From contig NZ_CP045096.1 in the NCBI RefSeq assembly GCF_009184865.1, forward strand, positions 5,890,001-5,954,000: DNA of 64,000 nucleotides. The letters are read 5' to 3'. The position numbers and the translations under genes were made by a program. This DNA is from Streptomyces phaeolivaceus (GTDB lineage: Bacteria; Actinomycetota; Actinomycetes; Streptomycetales; Streptomycetaceae). Below the pieces are notes generated by a model, which was given only the letters and a program-made list of their open reading frames with translations, did no database searches and was not told the origin of the DNA. Position 1 is the stretch's first letter. Each line of letters opens with the position of its first letter. Shown piece after piece: positions 53,444 to 62,001 of this stretch.

Positions 53444-54199
53444 TCAGGCGGGGGTGAGGATGAGATACGCCTCGGCGCCTCGGGGCAGTTCGTAGCGGTC
53501 GACCGGGTTCGGGTCGGCGAGCGCGGTGGTGAAGGCGGCGAGGATGCCGGTCGGTGTGGTGTCGTCGAAGGAGGCCGCCCACTGCGCCGGGGCGTCGTCG
53601 TCGAGACGGGCGGTGGCCAGCCAGCGGGCGGGCGCGTGGTCCGAGTGACCGTCGTAGCCAGGTACTTGGTGGGTGAAGCGGGCCTGAAGTCGCGGCGCGT
53701 GATAGGTACGGGGCTGCTCGGTCGGTTCAGGAGACCATCCGGCAGCGGCGAGAGGGGCGACGACCGCCGCGTCATCGGCTTCGGTCCGAGCGGGGCATCG
53801 CAGCGACTGCTCAAGGGCCGTGTCCGGGGCGGCAGCCAGTGCGCCGATCACCGGCAGGAGGACCTCCTCGGGCGTTTCGTCGGTGAACAGTGCGGTCCAG
53901 GCCAGAGGGCTGGCGGCGTCGCGGCGGGCCCACAGCCGCCAGAGCACGCGCTGGCCTTCGAGGCGCGGTACGGGCTGCGCCTCGGGGAGGAATTCGAGGG
54001 CCAGGCGCTGGCTCGGATCGAACACGCGGGTGTTGTCCATCCACGTTGCGTCGGTCCAACCGGCGTCGGTCAGGGTCTGGATGATGGTGCCCGCGCTGTC
54101 TTCGCCGGGACCGGCGAGGTAGCGCGGGGCGACGCGGTACAGCGGCCATTCGGCAGGGTTGAGGCTGGTGGGTGCGTGCGCGGTCGGGGCGTGGAGCAC
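53444..54199 (-). CDS. DUF317 domain protein
   Basis: A 251-residue protein with two DUF317-type units. The first starts with the family signature VAPRYLAGPG and ends TPEEVLLPVIGALA. The second runs from RCPARTEADDAAVV to TPTGILAAFTTALADPNPVD. DUF317 proteins occur in many copies on Streptomyces plasmids and islands; their role is not established. Unlike some neighbours it lacks the Ala/Arg/Thr C-terminal tail and ends soon after the second unit. Confidence 0.75.
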   Translation of the reverse strand: MLHAPTAHAPTSLNPAEWPLYRVAPRYLAGPGEDSAGTIIQTLTDAGWTDATWMDNTRVFDPSQRLALEFLPEAQPVPRLEGQRVLWRLWARRDAASPLAWTALFTDETPEEVLLPVIGALAAAPDTALEQSLRCPARTEADDAAVVAPLAAAGWSPEPTEQPRTYHAPRLQARFTHQVPGYDGHSDHAPARWLATARLDDDAPAQWAASFDDTTPTGILAAFTTALADPNPVDRYELPRGAEAYLILTPA

Positions 54200-54432
54200 G
54201 GCGTGGATCCCTTCGTTGACCTGGGGCTTTTCCGAGCCGTCGTACGTTCCCTTGGACCGCGTCGTGGTCTCAAGCGGGTTGCGCGTGGTTCGCGTCTGCC
54301 GTGGGCGAACTGGTGGCGCCTGAGCCGGGGATCAGACCGACGGAGTAGCCCGGTCACGGTTGGGGTCGCGGGCCCGAGCGCCCGGCCCGCATCGCTACAT
54401 GTGTGCCGGGAGGGCGGCTGCGCTGGGGCCGT

Positions 54433-55725
54433 TCAGGCTGCGTCGCGGAGCGGCGTCTCCGCGGACCGGGTAGGGCTCGGAAAGGTGTTGGCATCAGCGT
54501 AGGCGGAGCGGTGGTGCCACAGTCCGCGGAATCCGAGGGCGGTCACCGCGACCTGCAGCAGAACGCAGGTCAGCACCAACCTCGGGATCTGGTCCGGTGG
54601 CAGGACCGCGATGATGGCTCCGGCGAGCGGGAACGGGGCGAGGATCGCCAGCAGGGTGACGGCCAAGGTGGAGGCGAACACAGCAGGCGGGATGAGCCGA
54701 GCGCGGGCGGTGCGCAGCACCACGCTCAGCACACCCTCGCCACACAGCAGTACCGCCAGCGCGACGCCGTAGAGCAGCGCGGAAGGGGCCAGGGCGGCGG
54801 TGAGCGCCGCGACCGATAGAGAAGCGGCACCGGCAAGGCCGGTGGCCCACAGGCCGTATCGGTCGATGGCCTTGTGGGCCGCGGCGATCGCGAGCAGCGA
54901 CGGGACGGTGGCGGTGCTCCACACGGTGCCCGCAGTCGCTGTGGAGACCTCGAAGCGGGTGGTGAGCGTGATCGGAGCGCTGACGTGCAGCACGCCGGAG
55001 ATCAAGCCGCAGGTGGTCATGGATGCCACCAGCCAGGCCAGGGCGGGCCGGGCAGCGATCACTCGGCAGCCAGTAGCCAGTCCGGCCCAGGGTGTGGACG
55101 ACCGCTTCGGCAGGCTGCCTGCCGCCCGCAGAGTGGCTGGCAGGCCACGGGCGCCGACGGCGGCGAGCAGGGACAGCGCGGCGAGCACAGTGAGCAGGAC
55201 CGTGGGGCCGGCGAGCAACAGGACACCGCCGAGGAGGGGTCCGGCCAGCAGAGCGGACTGGTCGATGCCGACCAGCACTGTCTGAACCCCATGTGCGCGG
55301 GCGGCGGCGTGTCGGCTGGCATGCGCGCCGAGCGACTCCATGGTGAGGAACGAGACCTCGGTCAGCATGCCGGACAGTACGCCGAACCCCATCACGACTG
55401 GGCTCGCCGCGTTGCCGTCCCCCAGGAGCAGGGCGATGCCGGTGGCCACGGCCGCCAAGGTGCGCAGGGCGCAGACGTACGCGAATACCCGTTCCGGGCG
55501 GTGCCGGTCGACGAGCGGTCCGGCGCCGACCATGGTCAGCAACCGGGGCAGCCATTCCAGCAAGAACGCCAGACCCGTCAGGGCCACCGAGCCGGTGGTG
55601 GTGAGGATGATCAGGGGCACGGCGTACATGACGGTGGTGCCGGCCACGCCGTCGGCGGCCCGAAGCAGGTAGCAGCGGGTCAGCCAGCCCGAGGGCAGTC
55701 CGGACGTGGTGGTGGGGCGGGGCAT
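54433..55725 (-). CDS. MFS transporter
   Basis: A 430-residue integral membrane protein with about 12 hydrophobic segments, for example VMYAVPLIILTTTGSVALTG and SALLAGPLLGGVLLLAGPTV. It has the MFS loop PLVDRHRPERVF (GxLaDRxxxR type) after the second helix. ATG 55725 follows CAGGAG. The sequence resembles drug/metabolite effluxers of the MFS_1/MFS_3 type, but the substrate is unknown. It interrupts the DUF317 run and may provide export or immunity for the surrounding system, though this is only contextual. Confidence 0.8.
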   Translation of the reverse strand: MPRPTTTSGLPSGWLTRCYLLRAADGVAGTTVMYAVPLIILTTTGSVALTGLAFLLEWLPRLLTMVGAGPLVDRHRPERVFAYVCALRTLAAVATGIALLLGDGNAASPVVMGFGVLSGMLTEVSFLTMESLGAHASRHAAARAHGVQTVLVGIDQSALLAGPLLGGVLLLAGPTVLLTVLAALSLLAAVGARGLPATLRAAGSLPKRSSTPWAGLATGCRVIAARPALAWLVASMTTCGLISGVLHVSAPITLTTRFEVSTATAGTVWSTATVPSLLAIAAAHKAIDRYGLWATGLAGAASLSVAALTAALAPSALLYGVALAVLLCGEGVLSVVLRTARARLIPPAVFASTLAVTLLAILAPFPLAGAIIAVLPPDQIPRLVLTCVLLQVAVTALGFRGLWHHRSAYADANTFPSPTRSAETPLRDAA

Positions 55726-55945
55726 GGAAGGGCTCCTGGACGAGGCGGGGGAGATGGGGAAGGGCAAGGTCGAACGGCGTCAGCGGCTCGCGCGAGGAGC
55801 GGTTCGGCTGGTCTGGTCCGACGGGATGTGGACCGGGTTCAACTGCGGCACCGTGGCGGCCGTACGTGATGCGATGGCCGCTTTGTATGTGGTTGCGGAG
55901 CCCACGTGGCTGGGTGATTTGGAGCGTTCGGCGCAGGGAGGCGGG

Positions 55946-56869
55946 CTACCGGCGCGGGCCAGGTCGAGTTGGGCTGAGGTGAGCGCCAGGCGGTGAGGCT
56001 TGTGGCGCTGGAGAGCCAGCCGAACGCGTTGGGCTCGGCAACGTCGTGCGGGCCAGGGCGGCCACGGCCCGAGGGTCGGTTGGCGAACTGCGGAAGGCGC
56101 GTTCGACGGCCAACGAGACGGCGGTGCGGCGTACGTCGAGTGGTGTGGGTTTTGGGGGAGGCGGTGGTTCGACCGGGGTGAGTTGGACGAGGTCGCGGAG
56201 CTCTTGAGGGATGCTGCGCTCGTAGCGGACCAGGGGCGCGGGATCGGCCATGGCGGCGGCGGTGGCGGCGATGAGGTGGGCCGGGGTGTGGGTGGTGAAG
56301 GTGGCCTCCGCGCGGGTTCCCCAGCCTGGAGGGCCGGACCACAGCAGGCATTGCTCGTCCTCGGGGTCCTGACAGCGGATGTCGAGGAAGATGCCGGCCA
56401 GCTTGTCCGGGGCGATGATCTCTACGGTGCCGGTCTTAGCGCTCGGATCTCGGGCCCAGCCCGCCTCGGTCAGGGGCTGCGTCTGCTCGTCCCAGCGCAC
56501 CGCGGGGCGTGCCAGGAAGTGGTCATTGCCTTCTTCGTAGTCGTGGGCCAGGGCCGTGGTGAAGGCAGCGACGATCTCCGGCGGCGTGTTCTGGTTGAAG
56601 GTCGCGGCCCAGCGACGCGGGCCGAAGGGATCTTCGTAGGCGGCGACGTTCCACAGGATGTAGTCGTCGCCGAAGAACCCGATCCGCAGACGCCCGTCAG
56701 GGGAGACGAAGACGGTCTTGCCCAGGTCGTCGTCGACCTGGTGGTGCGACCAGTTCAGGTTGACGAACGGCCGCAGGCTGGGATCTTCGTCGACGCCGAG
56801 CGATCCGGCGAGGTACCGGGGCGTGACGTGGTACTCCCGCCAGTAGGCGTCGTCCTCGGGGGTCAGCAT
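55946..56869 (-). CDS. DUF317 protein with Ala/Arg/Thr tail
   Basis: A 307-residue protein with two DUF317 units: VTPRYLAGSLG to TPPEIVAAFTTALAHD, and WDEQTQPLTEAGWARD to TPAHLIAATAAAMADPAPLV. A Pro-rich linker (EPPPPPKPTPL) and a C-terminal tail (AVAALARTTLPS, ending in GPRR) follow. The tail resembles those of five other proteins in this block that have unrelated folds. ATG 56869 gives MLTPEDDAYW. It is the last gene of a long leftward run whose intergenic gaps are short or overlapping. Confidence 0.75.
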   Translation of the reverse strand: MLTPEDDAYWREYHVTPRYLAGSLGVDEDPSLRPFVNLNWSHHQVDDDLGKTVFVSPDGRLRIGFFGDDYILWNVAAYEDPFGPRRWAATFNQNTPPEIVAAFTTALAHDYEEGNDHFLARPAVRWDEQTQPLTEAGWARDPSAKTGTVEIIAPDKLAGIFLDIRCQDPEDEQCLLWSGPPGWGTRAEATFTTHTPAHLIAATAAAMADPAPLVRYERSIPQELRDLVQLTPVEPPPPPKPTPLDVRRTAVSLAVERAFRSSPTDPRAVAALARTTLPSPTRSAGSPAPQASPPGAHLSPTRPGPRR

Positions 56870-56901
56870 GGGTGGCTCCGTGAATGCGAGGGCTGGCGAG
56901 A

Positions 56902-57750
56902 TCAGCGGCGAGAGCGCCGAGGATTGGCGACACCCGGATGTGTCGCTGCCGCTGCGGCTGGTGCCGCCGATGAGCCTGCGACCAGGAGACGAGCAGTCGT
57001 GCGGGCACGTGCGGCAGTGACGCGTGAGGACGCGGCGGGCCGGCTGGTGAGGTACGGGAGGTTGCGCTCGGGCAGTTCGCGTCGGTTGCGGGCGACCGGT
57101 GCCGGGCTGGAGAGGGCGTCGGCTGCGGCGGTGATCAAGTGCAGCGGGGTGTCAGAGGTGAAGTCCGCATACCAGCGAGGCCCATTGGCGGCGTTGACGC
57201 AGGCGTACATGGATCGTTCGGCGGAGACGCAGCCTTCCAACTCGTCGTGGAAGTCGGTGTCGTACTTGCGGAGGCTGAGGTAGGCGTGGCGGTCTGGTGA
57301 GTACTGGTACTGGTAGAGGGCGTTGGCCTCGTCCTTCCAACCGCGGGCGATAAGGACGTCGCCGGGTGCGATGGGGGTGTAGTGAGGGCCGCCGGGGAGG
57401 AAATCCTTGTGGTCGTCGTCCACTCCGCGCATGAGGGTCGTGGTGAAAGCGGAGACGATTTCGGCAGGAGTGTTGCGCGTGAAGGTCGCGATCCATGCCG
57501 GGACGGCGAGAGGCTCGCGTGACCAGGAGATCTTCCAGCCGCCGTAACGGGACGAAGGCAGCTCGGCGATCTGCGCGCGAAGGCAGGGGCTGGAGAACAC
57601 CCGGCCGTAGGGGGTTTGGCTCTCGGCCCACCCAGGCGCGGCCCGCAGGTGGCCGGTGACCAGGGCCGGGTTCCCGGGGCCGGCGAGGTAGACGGGGCCG
57701 ACGAGGAGGTCGTCGTCTTCGGCGGGCAGCTGGTGAGGCGTGGAGGTCAT
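56902..57750 (-). CDS. DUF317 protein with Ala/Arg/Thr tail
   Basis: A 282-residue protein with two DUF317 units (VGPVYLAGPGNPALVTGH to TPAEIVSAFTTTLMRGVDDD; YTPIAPGDVLIARGWKDEAN to TPLHLITAAADALSSPAPV). The C-terminal tail contains TAARARTTARLL and ends NPRRSRR. ATG 57750 is preceded by CGAAGGACG. It is separated by 32 bp from the downstream DUF317 gene and is most similar in layout to it, so the pair probably arose by duplication. Confidence 0.75.
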   Translation of the reverse strand: MTSTPHQLPAEDDDLLVGPVYLAGPGNPALVTGHLRAAPGWAESQTPYGRVFSSPCLRAQIAELPSSRYGGWKISWSREPLAVPAWIATFTRNTPAEIVSAFTTTLMRGVDDDHKDFLPGGPHYTPIAPGDVLIARGWKDEANALYQYQYSPDRHAYLSLRKYDTDFHDELEGCVSAERSMYACVNAANGPRWYADFTSDTPLHLITAAADALSSPAPVARNRRELPERNLPYLTSRPAASSRVTAARARTTARLLVAGSSAAPAAAAATHPGVANPRRSRR

Positions 57751-57859
57751 GGGCGAGCGTCCTTCGGAGGCGGGCGAGGAGGCGCCCCTGCCAGGACAGG
57801 GGCGCGAGGGCTGTGGATGGGCGGAACCGACGGGACTCTGTGCGGCGGCATAGAGCGGT

Positions 57860-58633
57860 TCACCGGGTGCGCAGGGGGCGGGAGGCGCTGGTCCACGCAG
57901 CGGGGACGGCCGATTCGGGTGTCGGAGCGTGAGAGAACAGCCCCTGGGCAGCAGTCGTCGTACGGCGAAGGGCTGCTGTGGCACGGGCGCTGACCGTCTC
58001 CTGAACGATCGGGGCGGTGATGTGCACCGGAGCCGCGGCGGTGGTGCGGTTGGCAGACCAGGTGTTCAGTGCCTCGTAAACGGGTCCGAGAGCGGCACCG
58101 GTCTCGGTCAGCTCGTACTGGCCGTGCCCCGTGCGGGTCAGGAGTGCGTCGGTCTGCATCCGCTGGAGGCGGGCGTAGGCCGACCCGGGGCGGCCAATGC
58201 GTTGCTGCAACTCGGTGAACGATGTCCTCGGGTGCTGGGCCAGGAAGTGCAGCACGGTGGTGGTGTCCCGTGGACGGAGCCGGGCGAGGGCGGTCTCGAT
58301 CCGCTCGGCCTTGGCGGTCGGCTGGTCCGTGGGGAAGCGGGTGCTCTCCCAGGCGCTGAGGGCTTGGTAGACCGGCGCCAACTGCCGGGCGGTGTCGGTG
58401 ACCTGGTACTGGCCGCGCCCGGTCCGGTCGACGAGGCCGTGATGCTGCAGGCGGGGCATCTGCTGACTCAGTGCCGTGCCCGATATCCATGGGAGAGCGC
58501 GTCCCAGCTCGGACAGGCGCAGGTGATCGTGGCGCTGGAGAGTGAGCAACGTCCAGGTGGTCCAGCGCGGGGAAAGACGGGCGAGGGTCTGCTCCAGGTG
58601 GCCGGGGTCGGCGTCGGTCGGCCAGAACGTCAT
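57860..58633 (-). CDS. double winged-helix (HxlR-like) regulator with tail
   Basis: A 257-residue protein with two HxlR-type winged-helix units in tandem. The first is SPRWTTWTLLTLQRHDHLRL with ALSQQMPRLQHHGLVDRTGR. The second is RPRDTTTVLHFLAQHPRTSF with AYARLQRMQTDALLTRTGHG. HxlR proteins act as dimers; here two copies are fused. The C-terminus has RATAALRRTTTAAQ and ends PLRTR, the tail shared by this block. It is probably the transcriptional regulator of the operon. Confidence 0.75.
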   Translation of the reverse strand: MTFWPTDADPGHLEQTLARLSPRWTTWTLLTLQRHDHLRLSELGRALPWISGTALSQQMPRLQHHGLVDRTGRGQYQVTDTARQLAPVYQALSAWESTRFPTDQPTAKAERIETALARLRPRDTTTVLHFLAQHPRTSFTELQQRIGRPGSAYARLQRMQTDALLTRTGHGQYELTETGAALGPVYEALNTWSANRTTAAAPVHITAPIVQETVSARATAALRRTTTAAQGLFSHAPTPESAVPAAWTSASRPLRTR

Positions 58634-58661
58634 GTCGTGACTCCGTGATCAGGGCGGGGGA

Positions 58662-59222
58662 CTAGGCAGCGGCGCCGAGGAAGGTCTCGGTGCGCAGGCG
58701 ATTCAGGAGCGCGCCGAGGCGCTGGTTGCTGACGCGGATGCCGTGGGCGCGCAGAGCGGGGCCGAGCATGGCGCGTGACAGGTGCGGGGAGCCGGCGGCG
58801 ATCCGCCGGGCGAGCGGCAGGAGTGTTTCGAGGTCGTCAGCCGCATAGAGGCTGGTCGGCGCCGCGCAGGGCAGCGGCAGCGATGGCCGGTGGGCGCCGA
58901 GGAGGTCACCAAGGGCCCGTGTTTCGGTGACGTGCCGGGTGGTGAGGGCGTGGATGTCCTGCGCGAGATTGAGCAGGCGGGTGGTGCCGTCGACGGTGCT
59001 GTCGTGGCCTTCGTCGAGCAGCTGACGCACCTTTTGCCGGGCTTCGGTGAGCCGGGCCGATGTCTCACGCAATCCGTCGTAGAGGTTCAGGGCGGCGGAG
59101 AGCACGGGGTCGTGGTCCCGACCGGGCCGGGGGATGGTGTCGTACGTCAACTGGTGGAGCGGCCGTCCGTACTGCCGCTCGATGAGGCGGCGTGAAGAGT
59201 CCAGGGTGGTGGGGTCCGTCAT
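58662..59222 (-). CDS. hypothetical helical protein
   Basis: A 186-residue protein (MTDPTTLDSSRRLIERQYG) made of long helices (RETSARLTEARQKVRQLLDE and RLLNLAQDIHALTTRHVTET). A C-terminal HTH-like part (LGPALRAHGIRVSNQRLGALL) follows. No catalytic motif and no Ala/Arg/Thr tail. It lies 28 bp upstream of the double winged-helix gene in the same operon; a DNA-binding or partition-like accessory role is possible. Confidence 0.55.
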   Translation of the reverse strand: MTDPTTLDSSRRLIERQYGRPLHQLTYDTIPRPGRDHDPVLSAALNLYDGLRETSARLTEARQKVRQLLDEGHDSTVDGTTRLLNLAQDIHALTTRHVTETRALGDLLGAHRPSLPLPCAAPTSLYAADDLETLLPLARRIAAGSPHLSRAMLGPALRAHGIRVSNQRLGALLNRLRTETFLGAAA

Positions 59223-59259
59223 TGCACGGGGCCTTTCGAGCGGGACAGGAATCGGGCGA

Positions 59260-60081
59260 TCAGCGGGTGCGGCGGTGCGCGGGTGCGGCGGTGGGCTGGG
59301 CTGCCGGTTCCGAATCGGCGACAGCGGTGGGCGTGGCCGGCACGGTGGTGCGGGCGCGGGCGGCCTCGGCGCGCGGGGAGACTCGGCGGTGCCATTCGGC
59401 CAGAAACGTTTCGCCCTGAGCGGTCAGGCTCAGCCGCTGCCCCTGGTACAGGGATGTGCTGGAGTCCCGGTCCGCCAGCTTCTTGGCGAGCAGCGCGTCC
59501 ACGGTGGCGCGGGAGATCCGGGCACCGTTCGGAGCGGTGACGAACATCCCGCGGGCCAGGCTGCTTTCACGGAGCATGACGCCGCCTCGGGCGACTGCCT
59601 CCAACGCCTTGACCTGGGCGGGCGACACGCGGATCGCTCCGGAGGCCGGGCGGGTCGTCTGCTGGGATGTCAGCGCGTCGGCGTGCTTGGGCGCGGGGGT
59701 ATGTCCGTCGGAACTGCTCAGGTGACATTGGTAGACGTTGAGAAGTCGCTCCAGATGACCGATTTCCTGTCGGCGCCTCGCGGCGAGGACATCGAGCGCT
59801 GGGCCGGTGGCGCTGAGGACCCCGTTGCCGACGGTGCCGTGACGCTCCTGGCCGTCCACGATGTGGCGCAGGTCTTCGATGGTGGTCGCGGCGGCTTCCG
59901 CCAGTCGCTGGTCAAGCTGGTCGACCAACAGGGCGGCATGAGCCACCAGGGGAGCGAGGACGCCCGGGATGGTGTCTTCCGGGTGCCGGTCGATCAGGGC
60001 AACGGGATTGCCGATGCCGAGTGCATCGACAAGTATGCGGGTACCCAGGGTGGCTTCGGCGCTGGTGGGATGGCTGGTCAT
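59260..60081 (-). CDS. hypothetical protein with winged-helix end and Ala/Arg/Thr tail
   Basis: A 273-residue protein. The N-terminal half is helical (LAPLVAHAALLVDQLDQRLA). Residues about 150-230 look like a winged helix (VSPAQVKALEAVARGGVMLR, ARISRATVDALLAKKLADRD, YQGQRLSLTAQGETFLAEWH). The C-terminus carries AEAARARTTVPA and ends AHRRTR. The ATG overlaps the stop of the upstream gene (ATGA), so it is translationally coupled. DNA binding is likely; the target is unknown. Confidence 0.6.
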   Translation of the reverse strand: MTSHPTSAEATLGTRILVDALGIGNPVALIDRHPEDTIPGVLAPLVAHAALLVDQLDQRLAEAAATTIEDLRHIVDGQERHGTVGNGVLSATGPALDVLAARRRQEIGHLERLLNVYQCHLSSSDGHTPAPKHADALTSQQTTRPASGAIRVSPAQVKALEAVARGGVMLRESSLARGMFVTAPNGARISRATVDALLAKKLADRDSSTSLYQGQRLSLTAQGETFLAEWHRRVSPRAEAARARTTVPATPTAVADSEPAAQPTAAPAHRRTR

Positions 60082-60731
60082 GCGGCAGCGCCGGGGGTAT
60101 CGAGCAGATGCTGGACGATCGTGGGCAGGCTCTCGGCATTGGTACCGAGCGCGGCGTCGGTGTCAGGGCCGGTGCGGACGTACTCGGCATCGGCGAGCAG
60201 CCCTTCGAAGATCTCGCGGCACAGGTCCGTGAACAGCAGCGAGGCGGCTACCGCTGAGGCGGACACCGCGACGAACTCGCTCGGGTCCAGGTCGGCGATG
60301 CGGGCGGCCTTCTGGATGGCGTCCCACTCGGTTGCGGTGAACGCGATCTCCGCGTCCACGGCGCTGTCCGTGTTCGTGGTCGCGAGACGCTGTGCGCCGG
60401 GATCGGGGCTGATGCCGGCGCGGTCGCACACCGCCTCGATGGCGGTGATGAACTCCGCCGTCGCTTCATTGAGCTGGCCATTGGCGGCTGCCAGGCAGGC
60501 GAGAGTGAACAGCCCGGCCGGAGTCTTGGGCAGCGGGTCGCTGAAGTAGGCGTCGAGCTGCTCGGATAGGGAGTGAAGGACGGGAGTGGCCGTGGCCAGC
60601 GGGCCGAGGAACGGAGCCAGGTAGGGGCGGGCGGACGTGCCGACGGCGGGCCCCTGCGCGGTGAGCACGGAGCCCACCTGCTGCGCGGCCTCGGTGAGCA
60701 GATCGGCCAGGGCATCGCGGGTGGCGGTCAT
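60078..60731 (-). CDS. hypothetical protein (217 aa)
   Basis: Starts at ATG 60731 (MTATRDALADLLTEAAQQVG), overlapping the stop of the RelE-like gene. It is helical and Ala-rich, with repeated patterns such as GLFTLACLAAANGQLNEATA and ASAVAASLLFTDLCREIFEG. It has no tail and no known motif. Its position between the RelE-like gene and a winged-helix gene would allow an antitoxin-like partner role, but size and sequence do not match known antitoxins. Confidence 0.5.
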   Translation of the reverse strand: MTATRDALADLLTEAAQQVGSVLTAQGPAVGTSARPYLAPFLGPLATATPVLHSLSEQLDAYFSDPLPKTPAGLFTLACLAAANGQLNEATAEFITAIEAVCDRAGISPDPGAQRLATTNTDSAVDAEIAFTATEWDAIQKAARIADLDPSEFVAVSASAVAASLLFTDLCREIFEGLLADAEYVRTGPDTDAALGTNAESLPTIVQHLLDTPGAAA

Positions 60732-61219
60732 GCGTGGGCCTTTCGTACGGCGGGGGATTCCGCGGTGGTGCGCGGGCGAGGAGCGTCGCTCAGGGACGCC
60801 GAGGTGCTGGTGGCGGGAACGCTGCGCAGATGCGGGGAACGGGCGCGGGCGGCCTCGGCCTGGCGGCGGAGCGGAGCGGCTTCGGGCGTGGTCTCGGCAC
60901 TTCGGTTCAGGCGCTGAGCGGCGGCCCGGTAGACGGCTCCCGCCTCGCGCTCCCCGGCCGCGATGAGGTAGATCTCCCGGTTGTGGCGGCTGCCCGCAGG
61001 GGCGTCGCGGAACTGGATCACCAGGCGCCATTCGGCCTTCGGATCGATGTAGACCTTGTGGCACCCGGCGAGGCGGCCGACCAGAGGTGCACCGCGCTCG
61101 TTGCCGTGGACGAGGTGTTGGAGTTCCAACAGCGCCAGGTCGCGGATGTGGTCCGGTACTTCGCGCAGGTCGGCGAGGGCTTCGGGATGCGCAGCGAATC
61201 CGAACCTGGCCCGGCTCAC
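60728..61219 (-). CDS. RelE/ParE-fold toxin-like protein with Ala/Arg/Thr tail
   Basis: A 163-residue protein from GTG 61219, overlapping the upstream stop (GTGA). The first about 105 residues fit the RelE/ParE fold: HPEALADLREVPDHIRDLAL, PLVGRLAGCHKVYIDPKAEW, RLVIQFRD, REIYLIAAGER and AVYRAAAQRLNR. Classical RelE ends there; this protein adds about 55 residues with AEAARARSPHLRSVPA and a basic end (RKAHA). No canonical antitoxin precedes it. It may be a repurposed nuclease-fold protein or a toxin neutralised by a coupled neighbour. Confidence 0.6.
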   Translation of the reverse strand: MSRARFGFAAHPEALADLREVPDHIRDLALLELQHLVHGNERGAPLVGRLAGCHKVYIDPKAEWRLVIQFRDAPAGSRHNREIYLIAAGEREAGAVYRAAAQRLNRSAETTPEAAPLRRQAEAARARSPHLRSVPATSTSASLSDAPRPRTTAESPAVRKAHA

Positions 61220-62001
61220 GAGCGGCCCCCTCGACGGTGCGACGGAGCACCGGGCGACGGTGCCGAACCAGCAGCAGGCGCGTGCACGGAGGCCGCGGTC
61301 GCCGACTGGCCTGTGGTGGAGCGGGCAAGCGCAGCCCGAGTGCGTCGGTCGGCCGAGACCAGGTGCTCGGGTGGCTCGGGCAGCGGGGTGTCGCGGTCGA
61401 ACAGCCACTGGTTGGCGCTGGTGCCGTCGCGGAAGGCGCCCTCGCGCACGGTGTACGTGAAGGCGTCGAAGTCCGTCTCTTCCAGGAAGATCCTCACCGG
61501 CAGGTCGGCGGCGCTGGGGTCGCTGTCGCGGACCATGACCCATGTCTCGTATGGGACGGAGTCGTGGGTGTAGTGGTCTTTGATCTCGTACCGGGTGCCC
61601 GAGTGGCGGATCTGGTCCTCGATGCGGATGGTGAGGGCATCGGCGGGCTCGATGTGTTGGTCTTCCGGGAGCTGGATGGCGTCCGGCGGGCAGCCGCGGC
61701 TTACCAGCCACAGCTGGGCGAACGGCATGGTGGGGTGGTCGGCTTGCTCGATCCGGAAGGTGCGGGCGGTGAGGTCGCGGGTGATGTGCAGGGCTATGAG
61801 CTGGGGTGCACCGGGGATGCCCCAGGTGGCTGAGCCGTCGTGGATGACGAGGAAGCTCTGCTTCCCGTCGGGCGTGTGGTGCTCAGTCAATGAGCTGAAG
61901 AGGTCGTCCCACAGCGCGATATCGCTTTCGGCCTTGGCAGAGGGCTCGTCGGCCGGAGTGAGGCCGTCGAGAAGGAAGTTGGGGGTGTGGGACGTGCTCA
62001 T
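61216..62001 (-). CDS. hypothetical protein with Ala/Arg/Thr tail
   Basis: A 261-residue protein (MSTSHTPNFLLDGLTPADE) I do not recognise. The body is alpha/beta (LVIHDGSATWGIPGAPQLIA, PVRIFLEETDFDAFTYTVRE) and could be a DUF317-related or enzyme-like fold without visible catalytic motif. The C-terminus contains RTRAALARSTTGQS and ends HRRGGRS, matching the tail of five neighbours. The start overlaps the DUF4913 gene stop (ATGA), so the genes are coupled. Confidence 0.55.
   Translation of the reverse strand: MSTSHTPNFLLDGLTPADEPSAKAESDIALWDDLFSSLTEHHTPDGKQSFLVIHDGSATWGIPGAPQLIALHITRDLTARTFRIEQADHPTMPFAQLWLVSRGCPPDAIQLPEDQHIEPADALTIRIEDQIRHSGTRYEIKDHYTHDSVPYETWVMVRDSDPSAADLPVRIFLEETDFDAFTYTVREGAFRDGTSANQWLFDRDTPLPEPPEHLVSADRRTRAALARSTTGQSATAASVHAPAAGSAPSPGAPSHRRGGRS

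Noticed and set aside
54403..57283. Several long plus-strand reading frames opposite the MFS and DUF317 genes
   Set aside because: They are Gly/Arg-rich antisense shadows without start signals.
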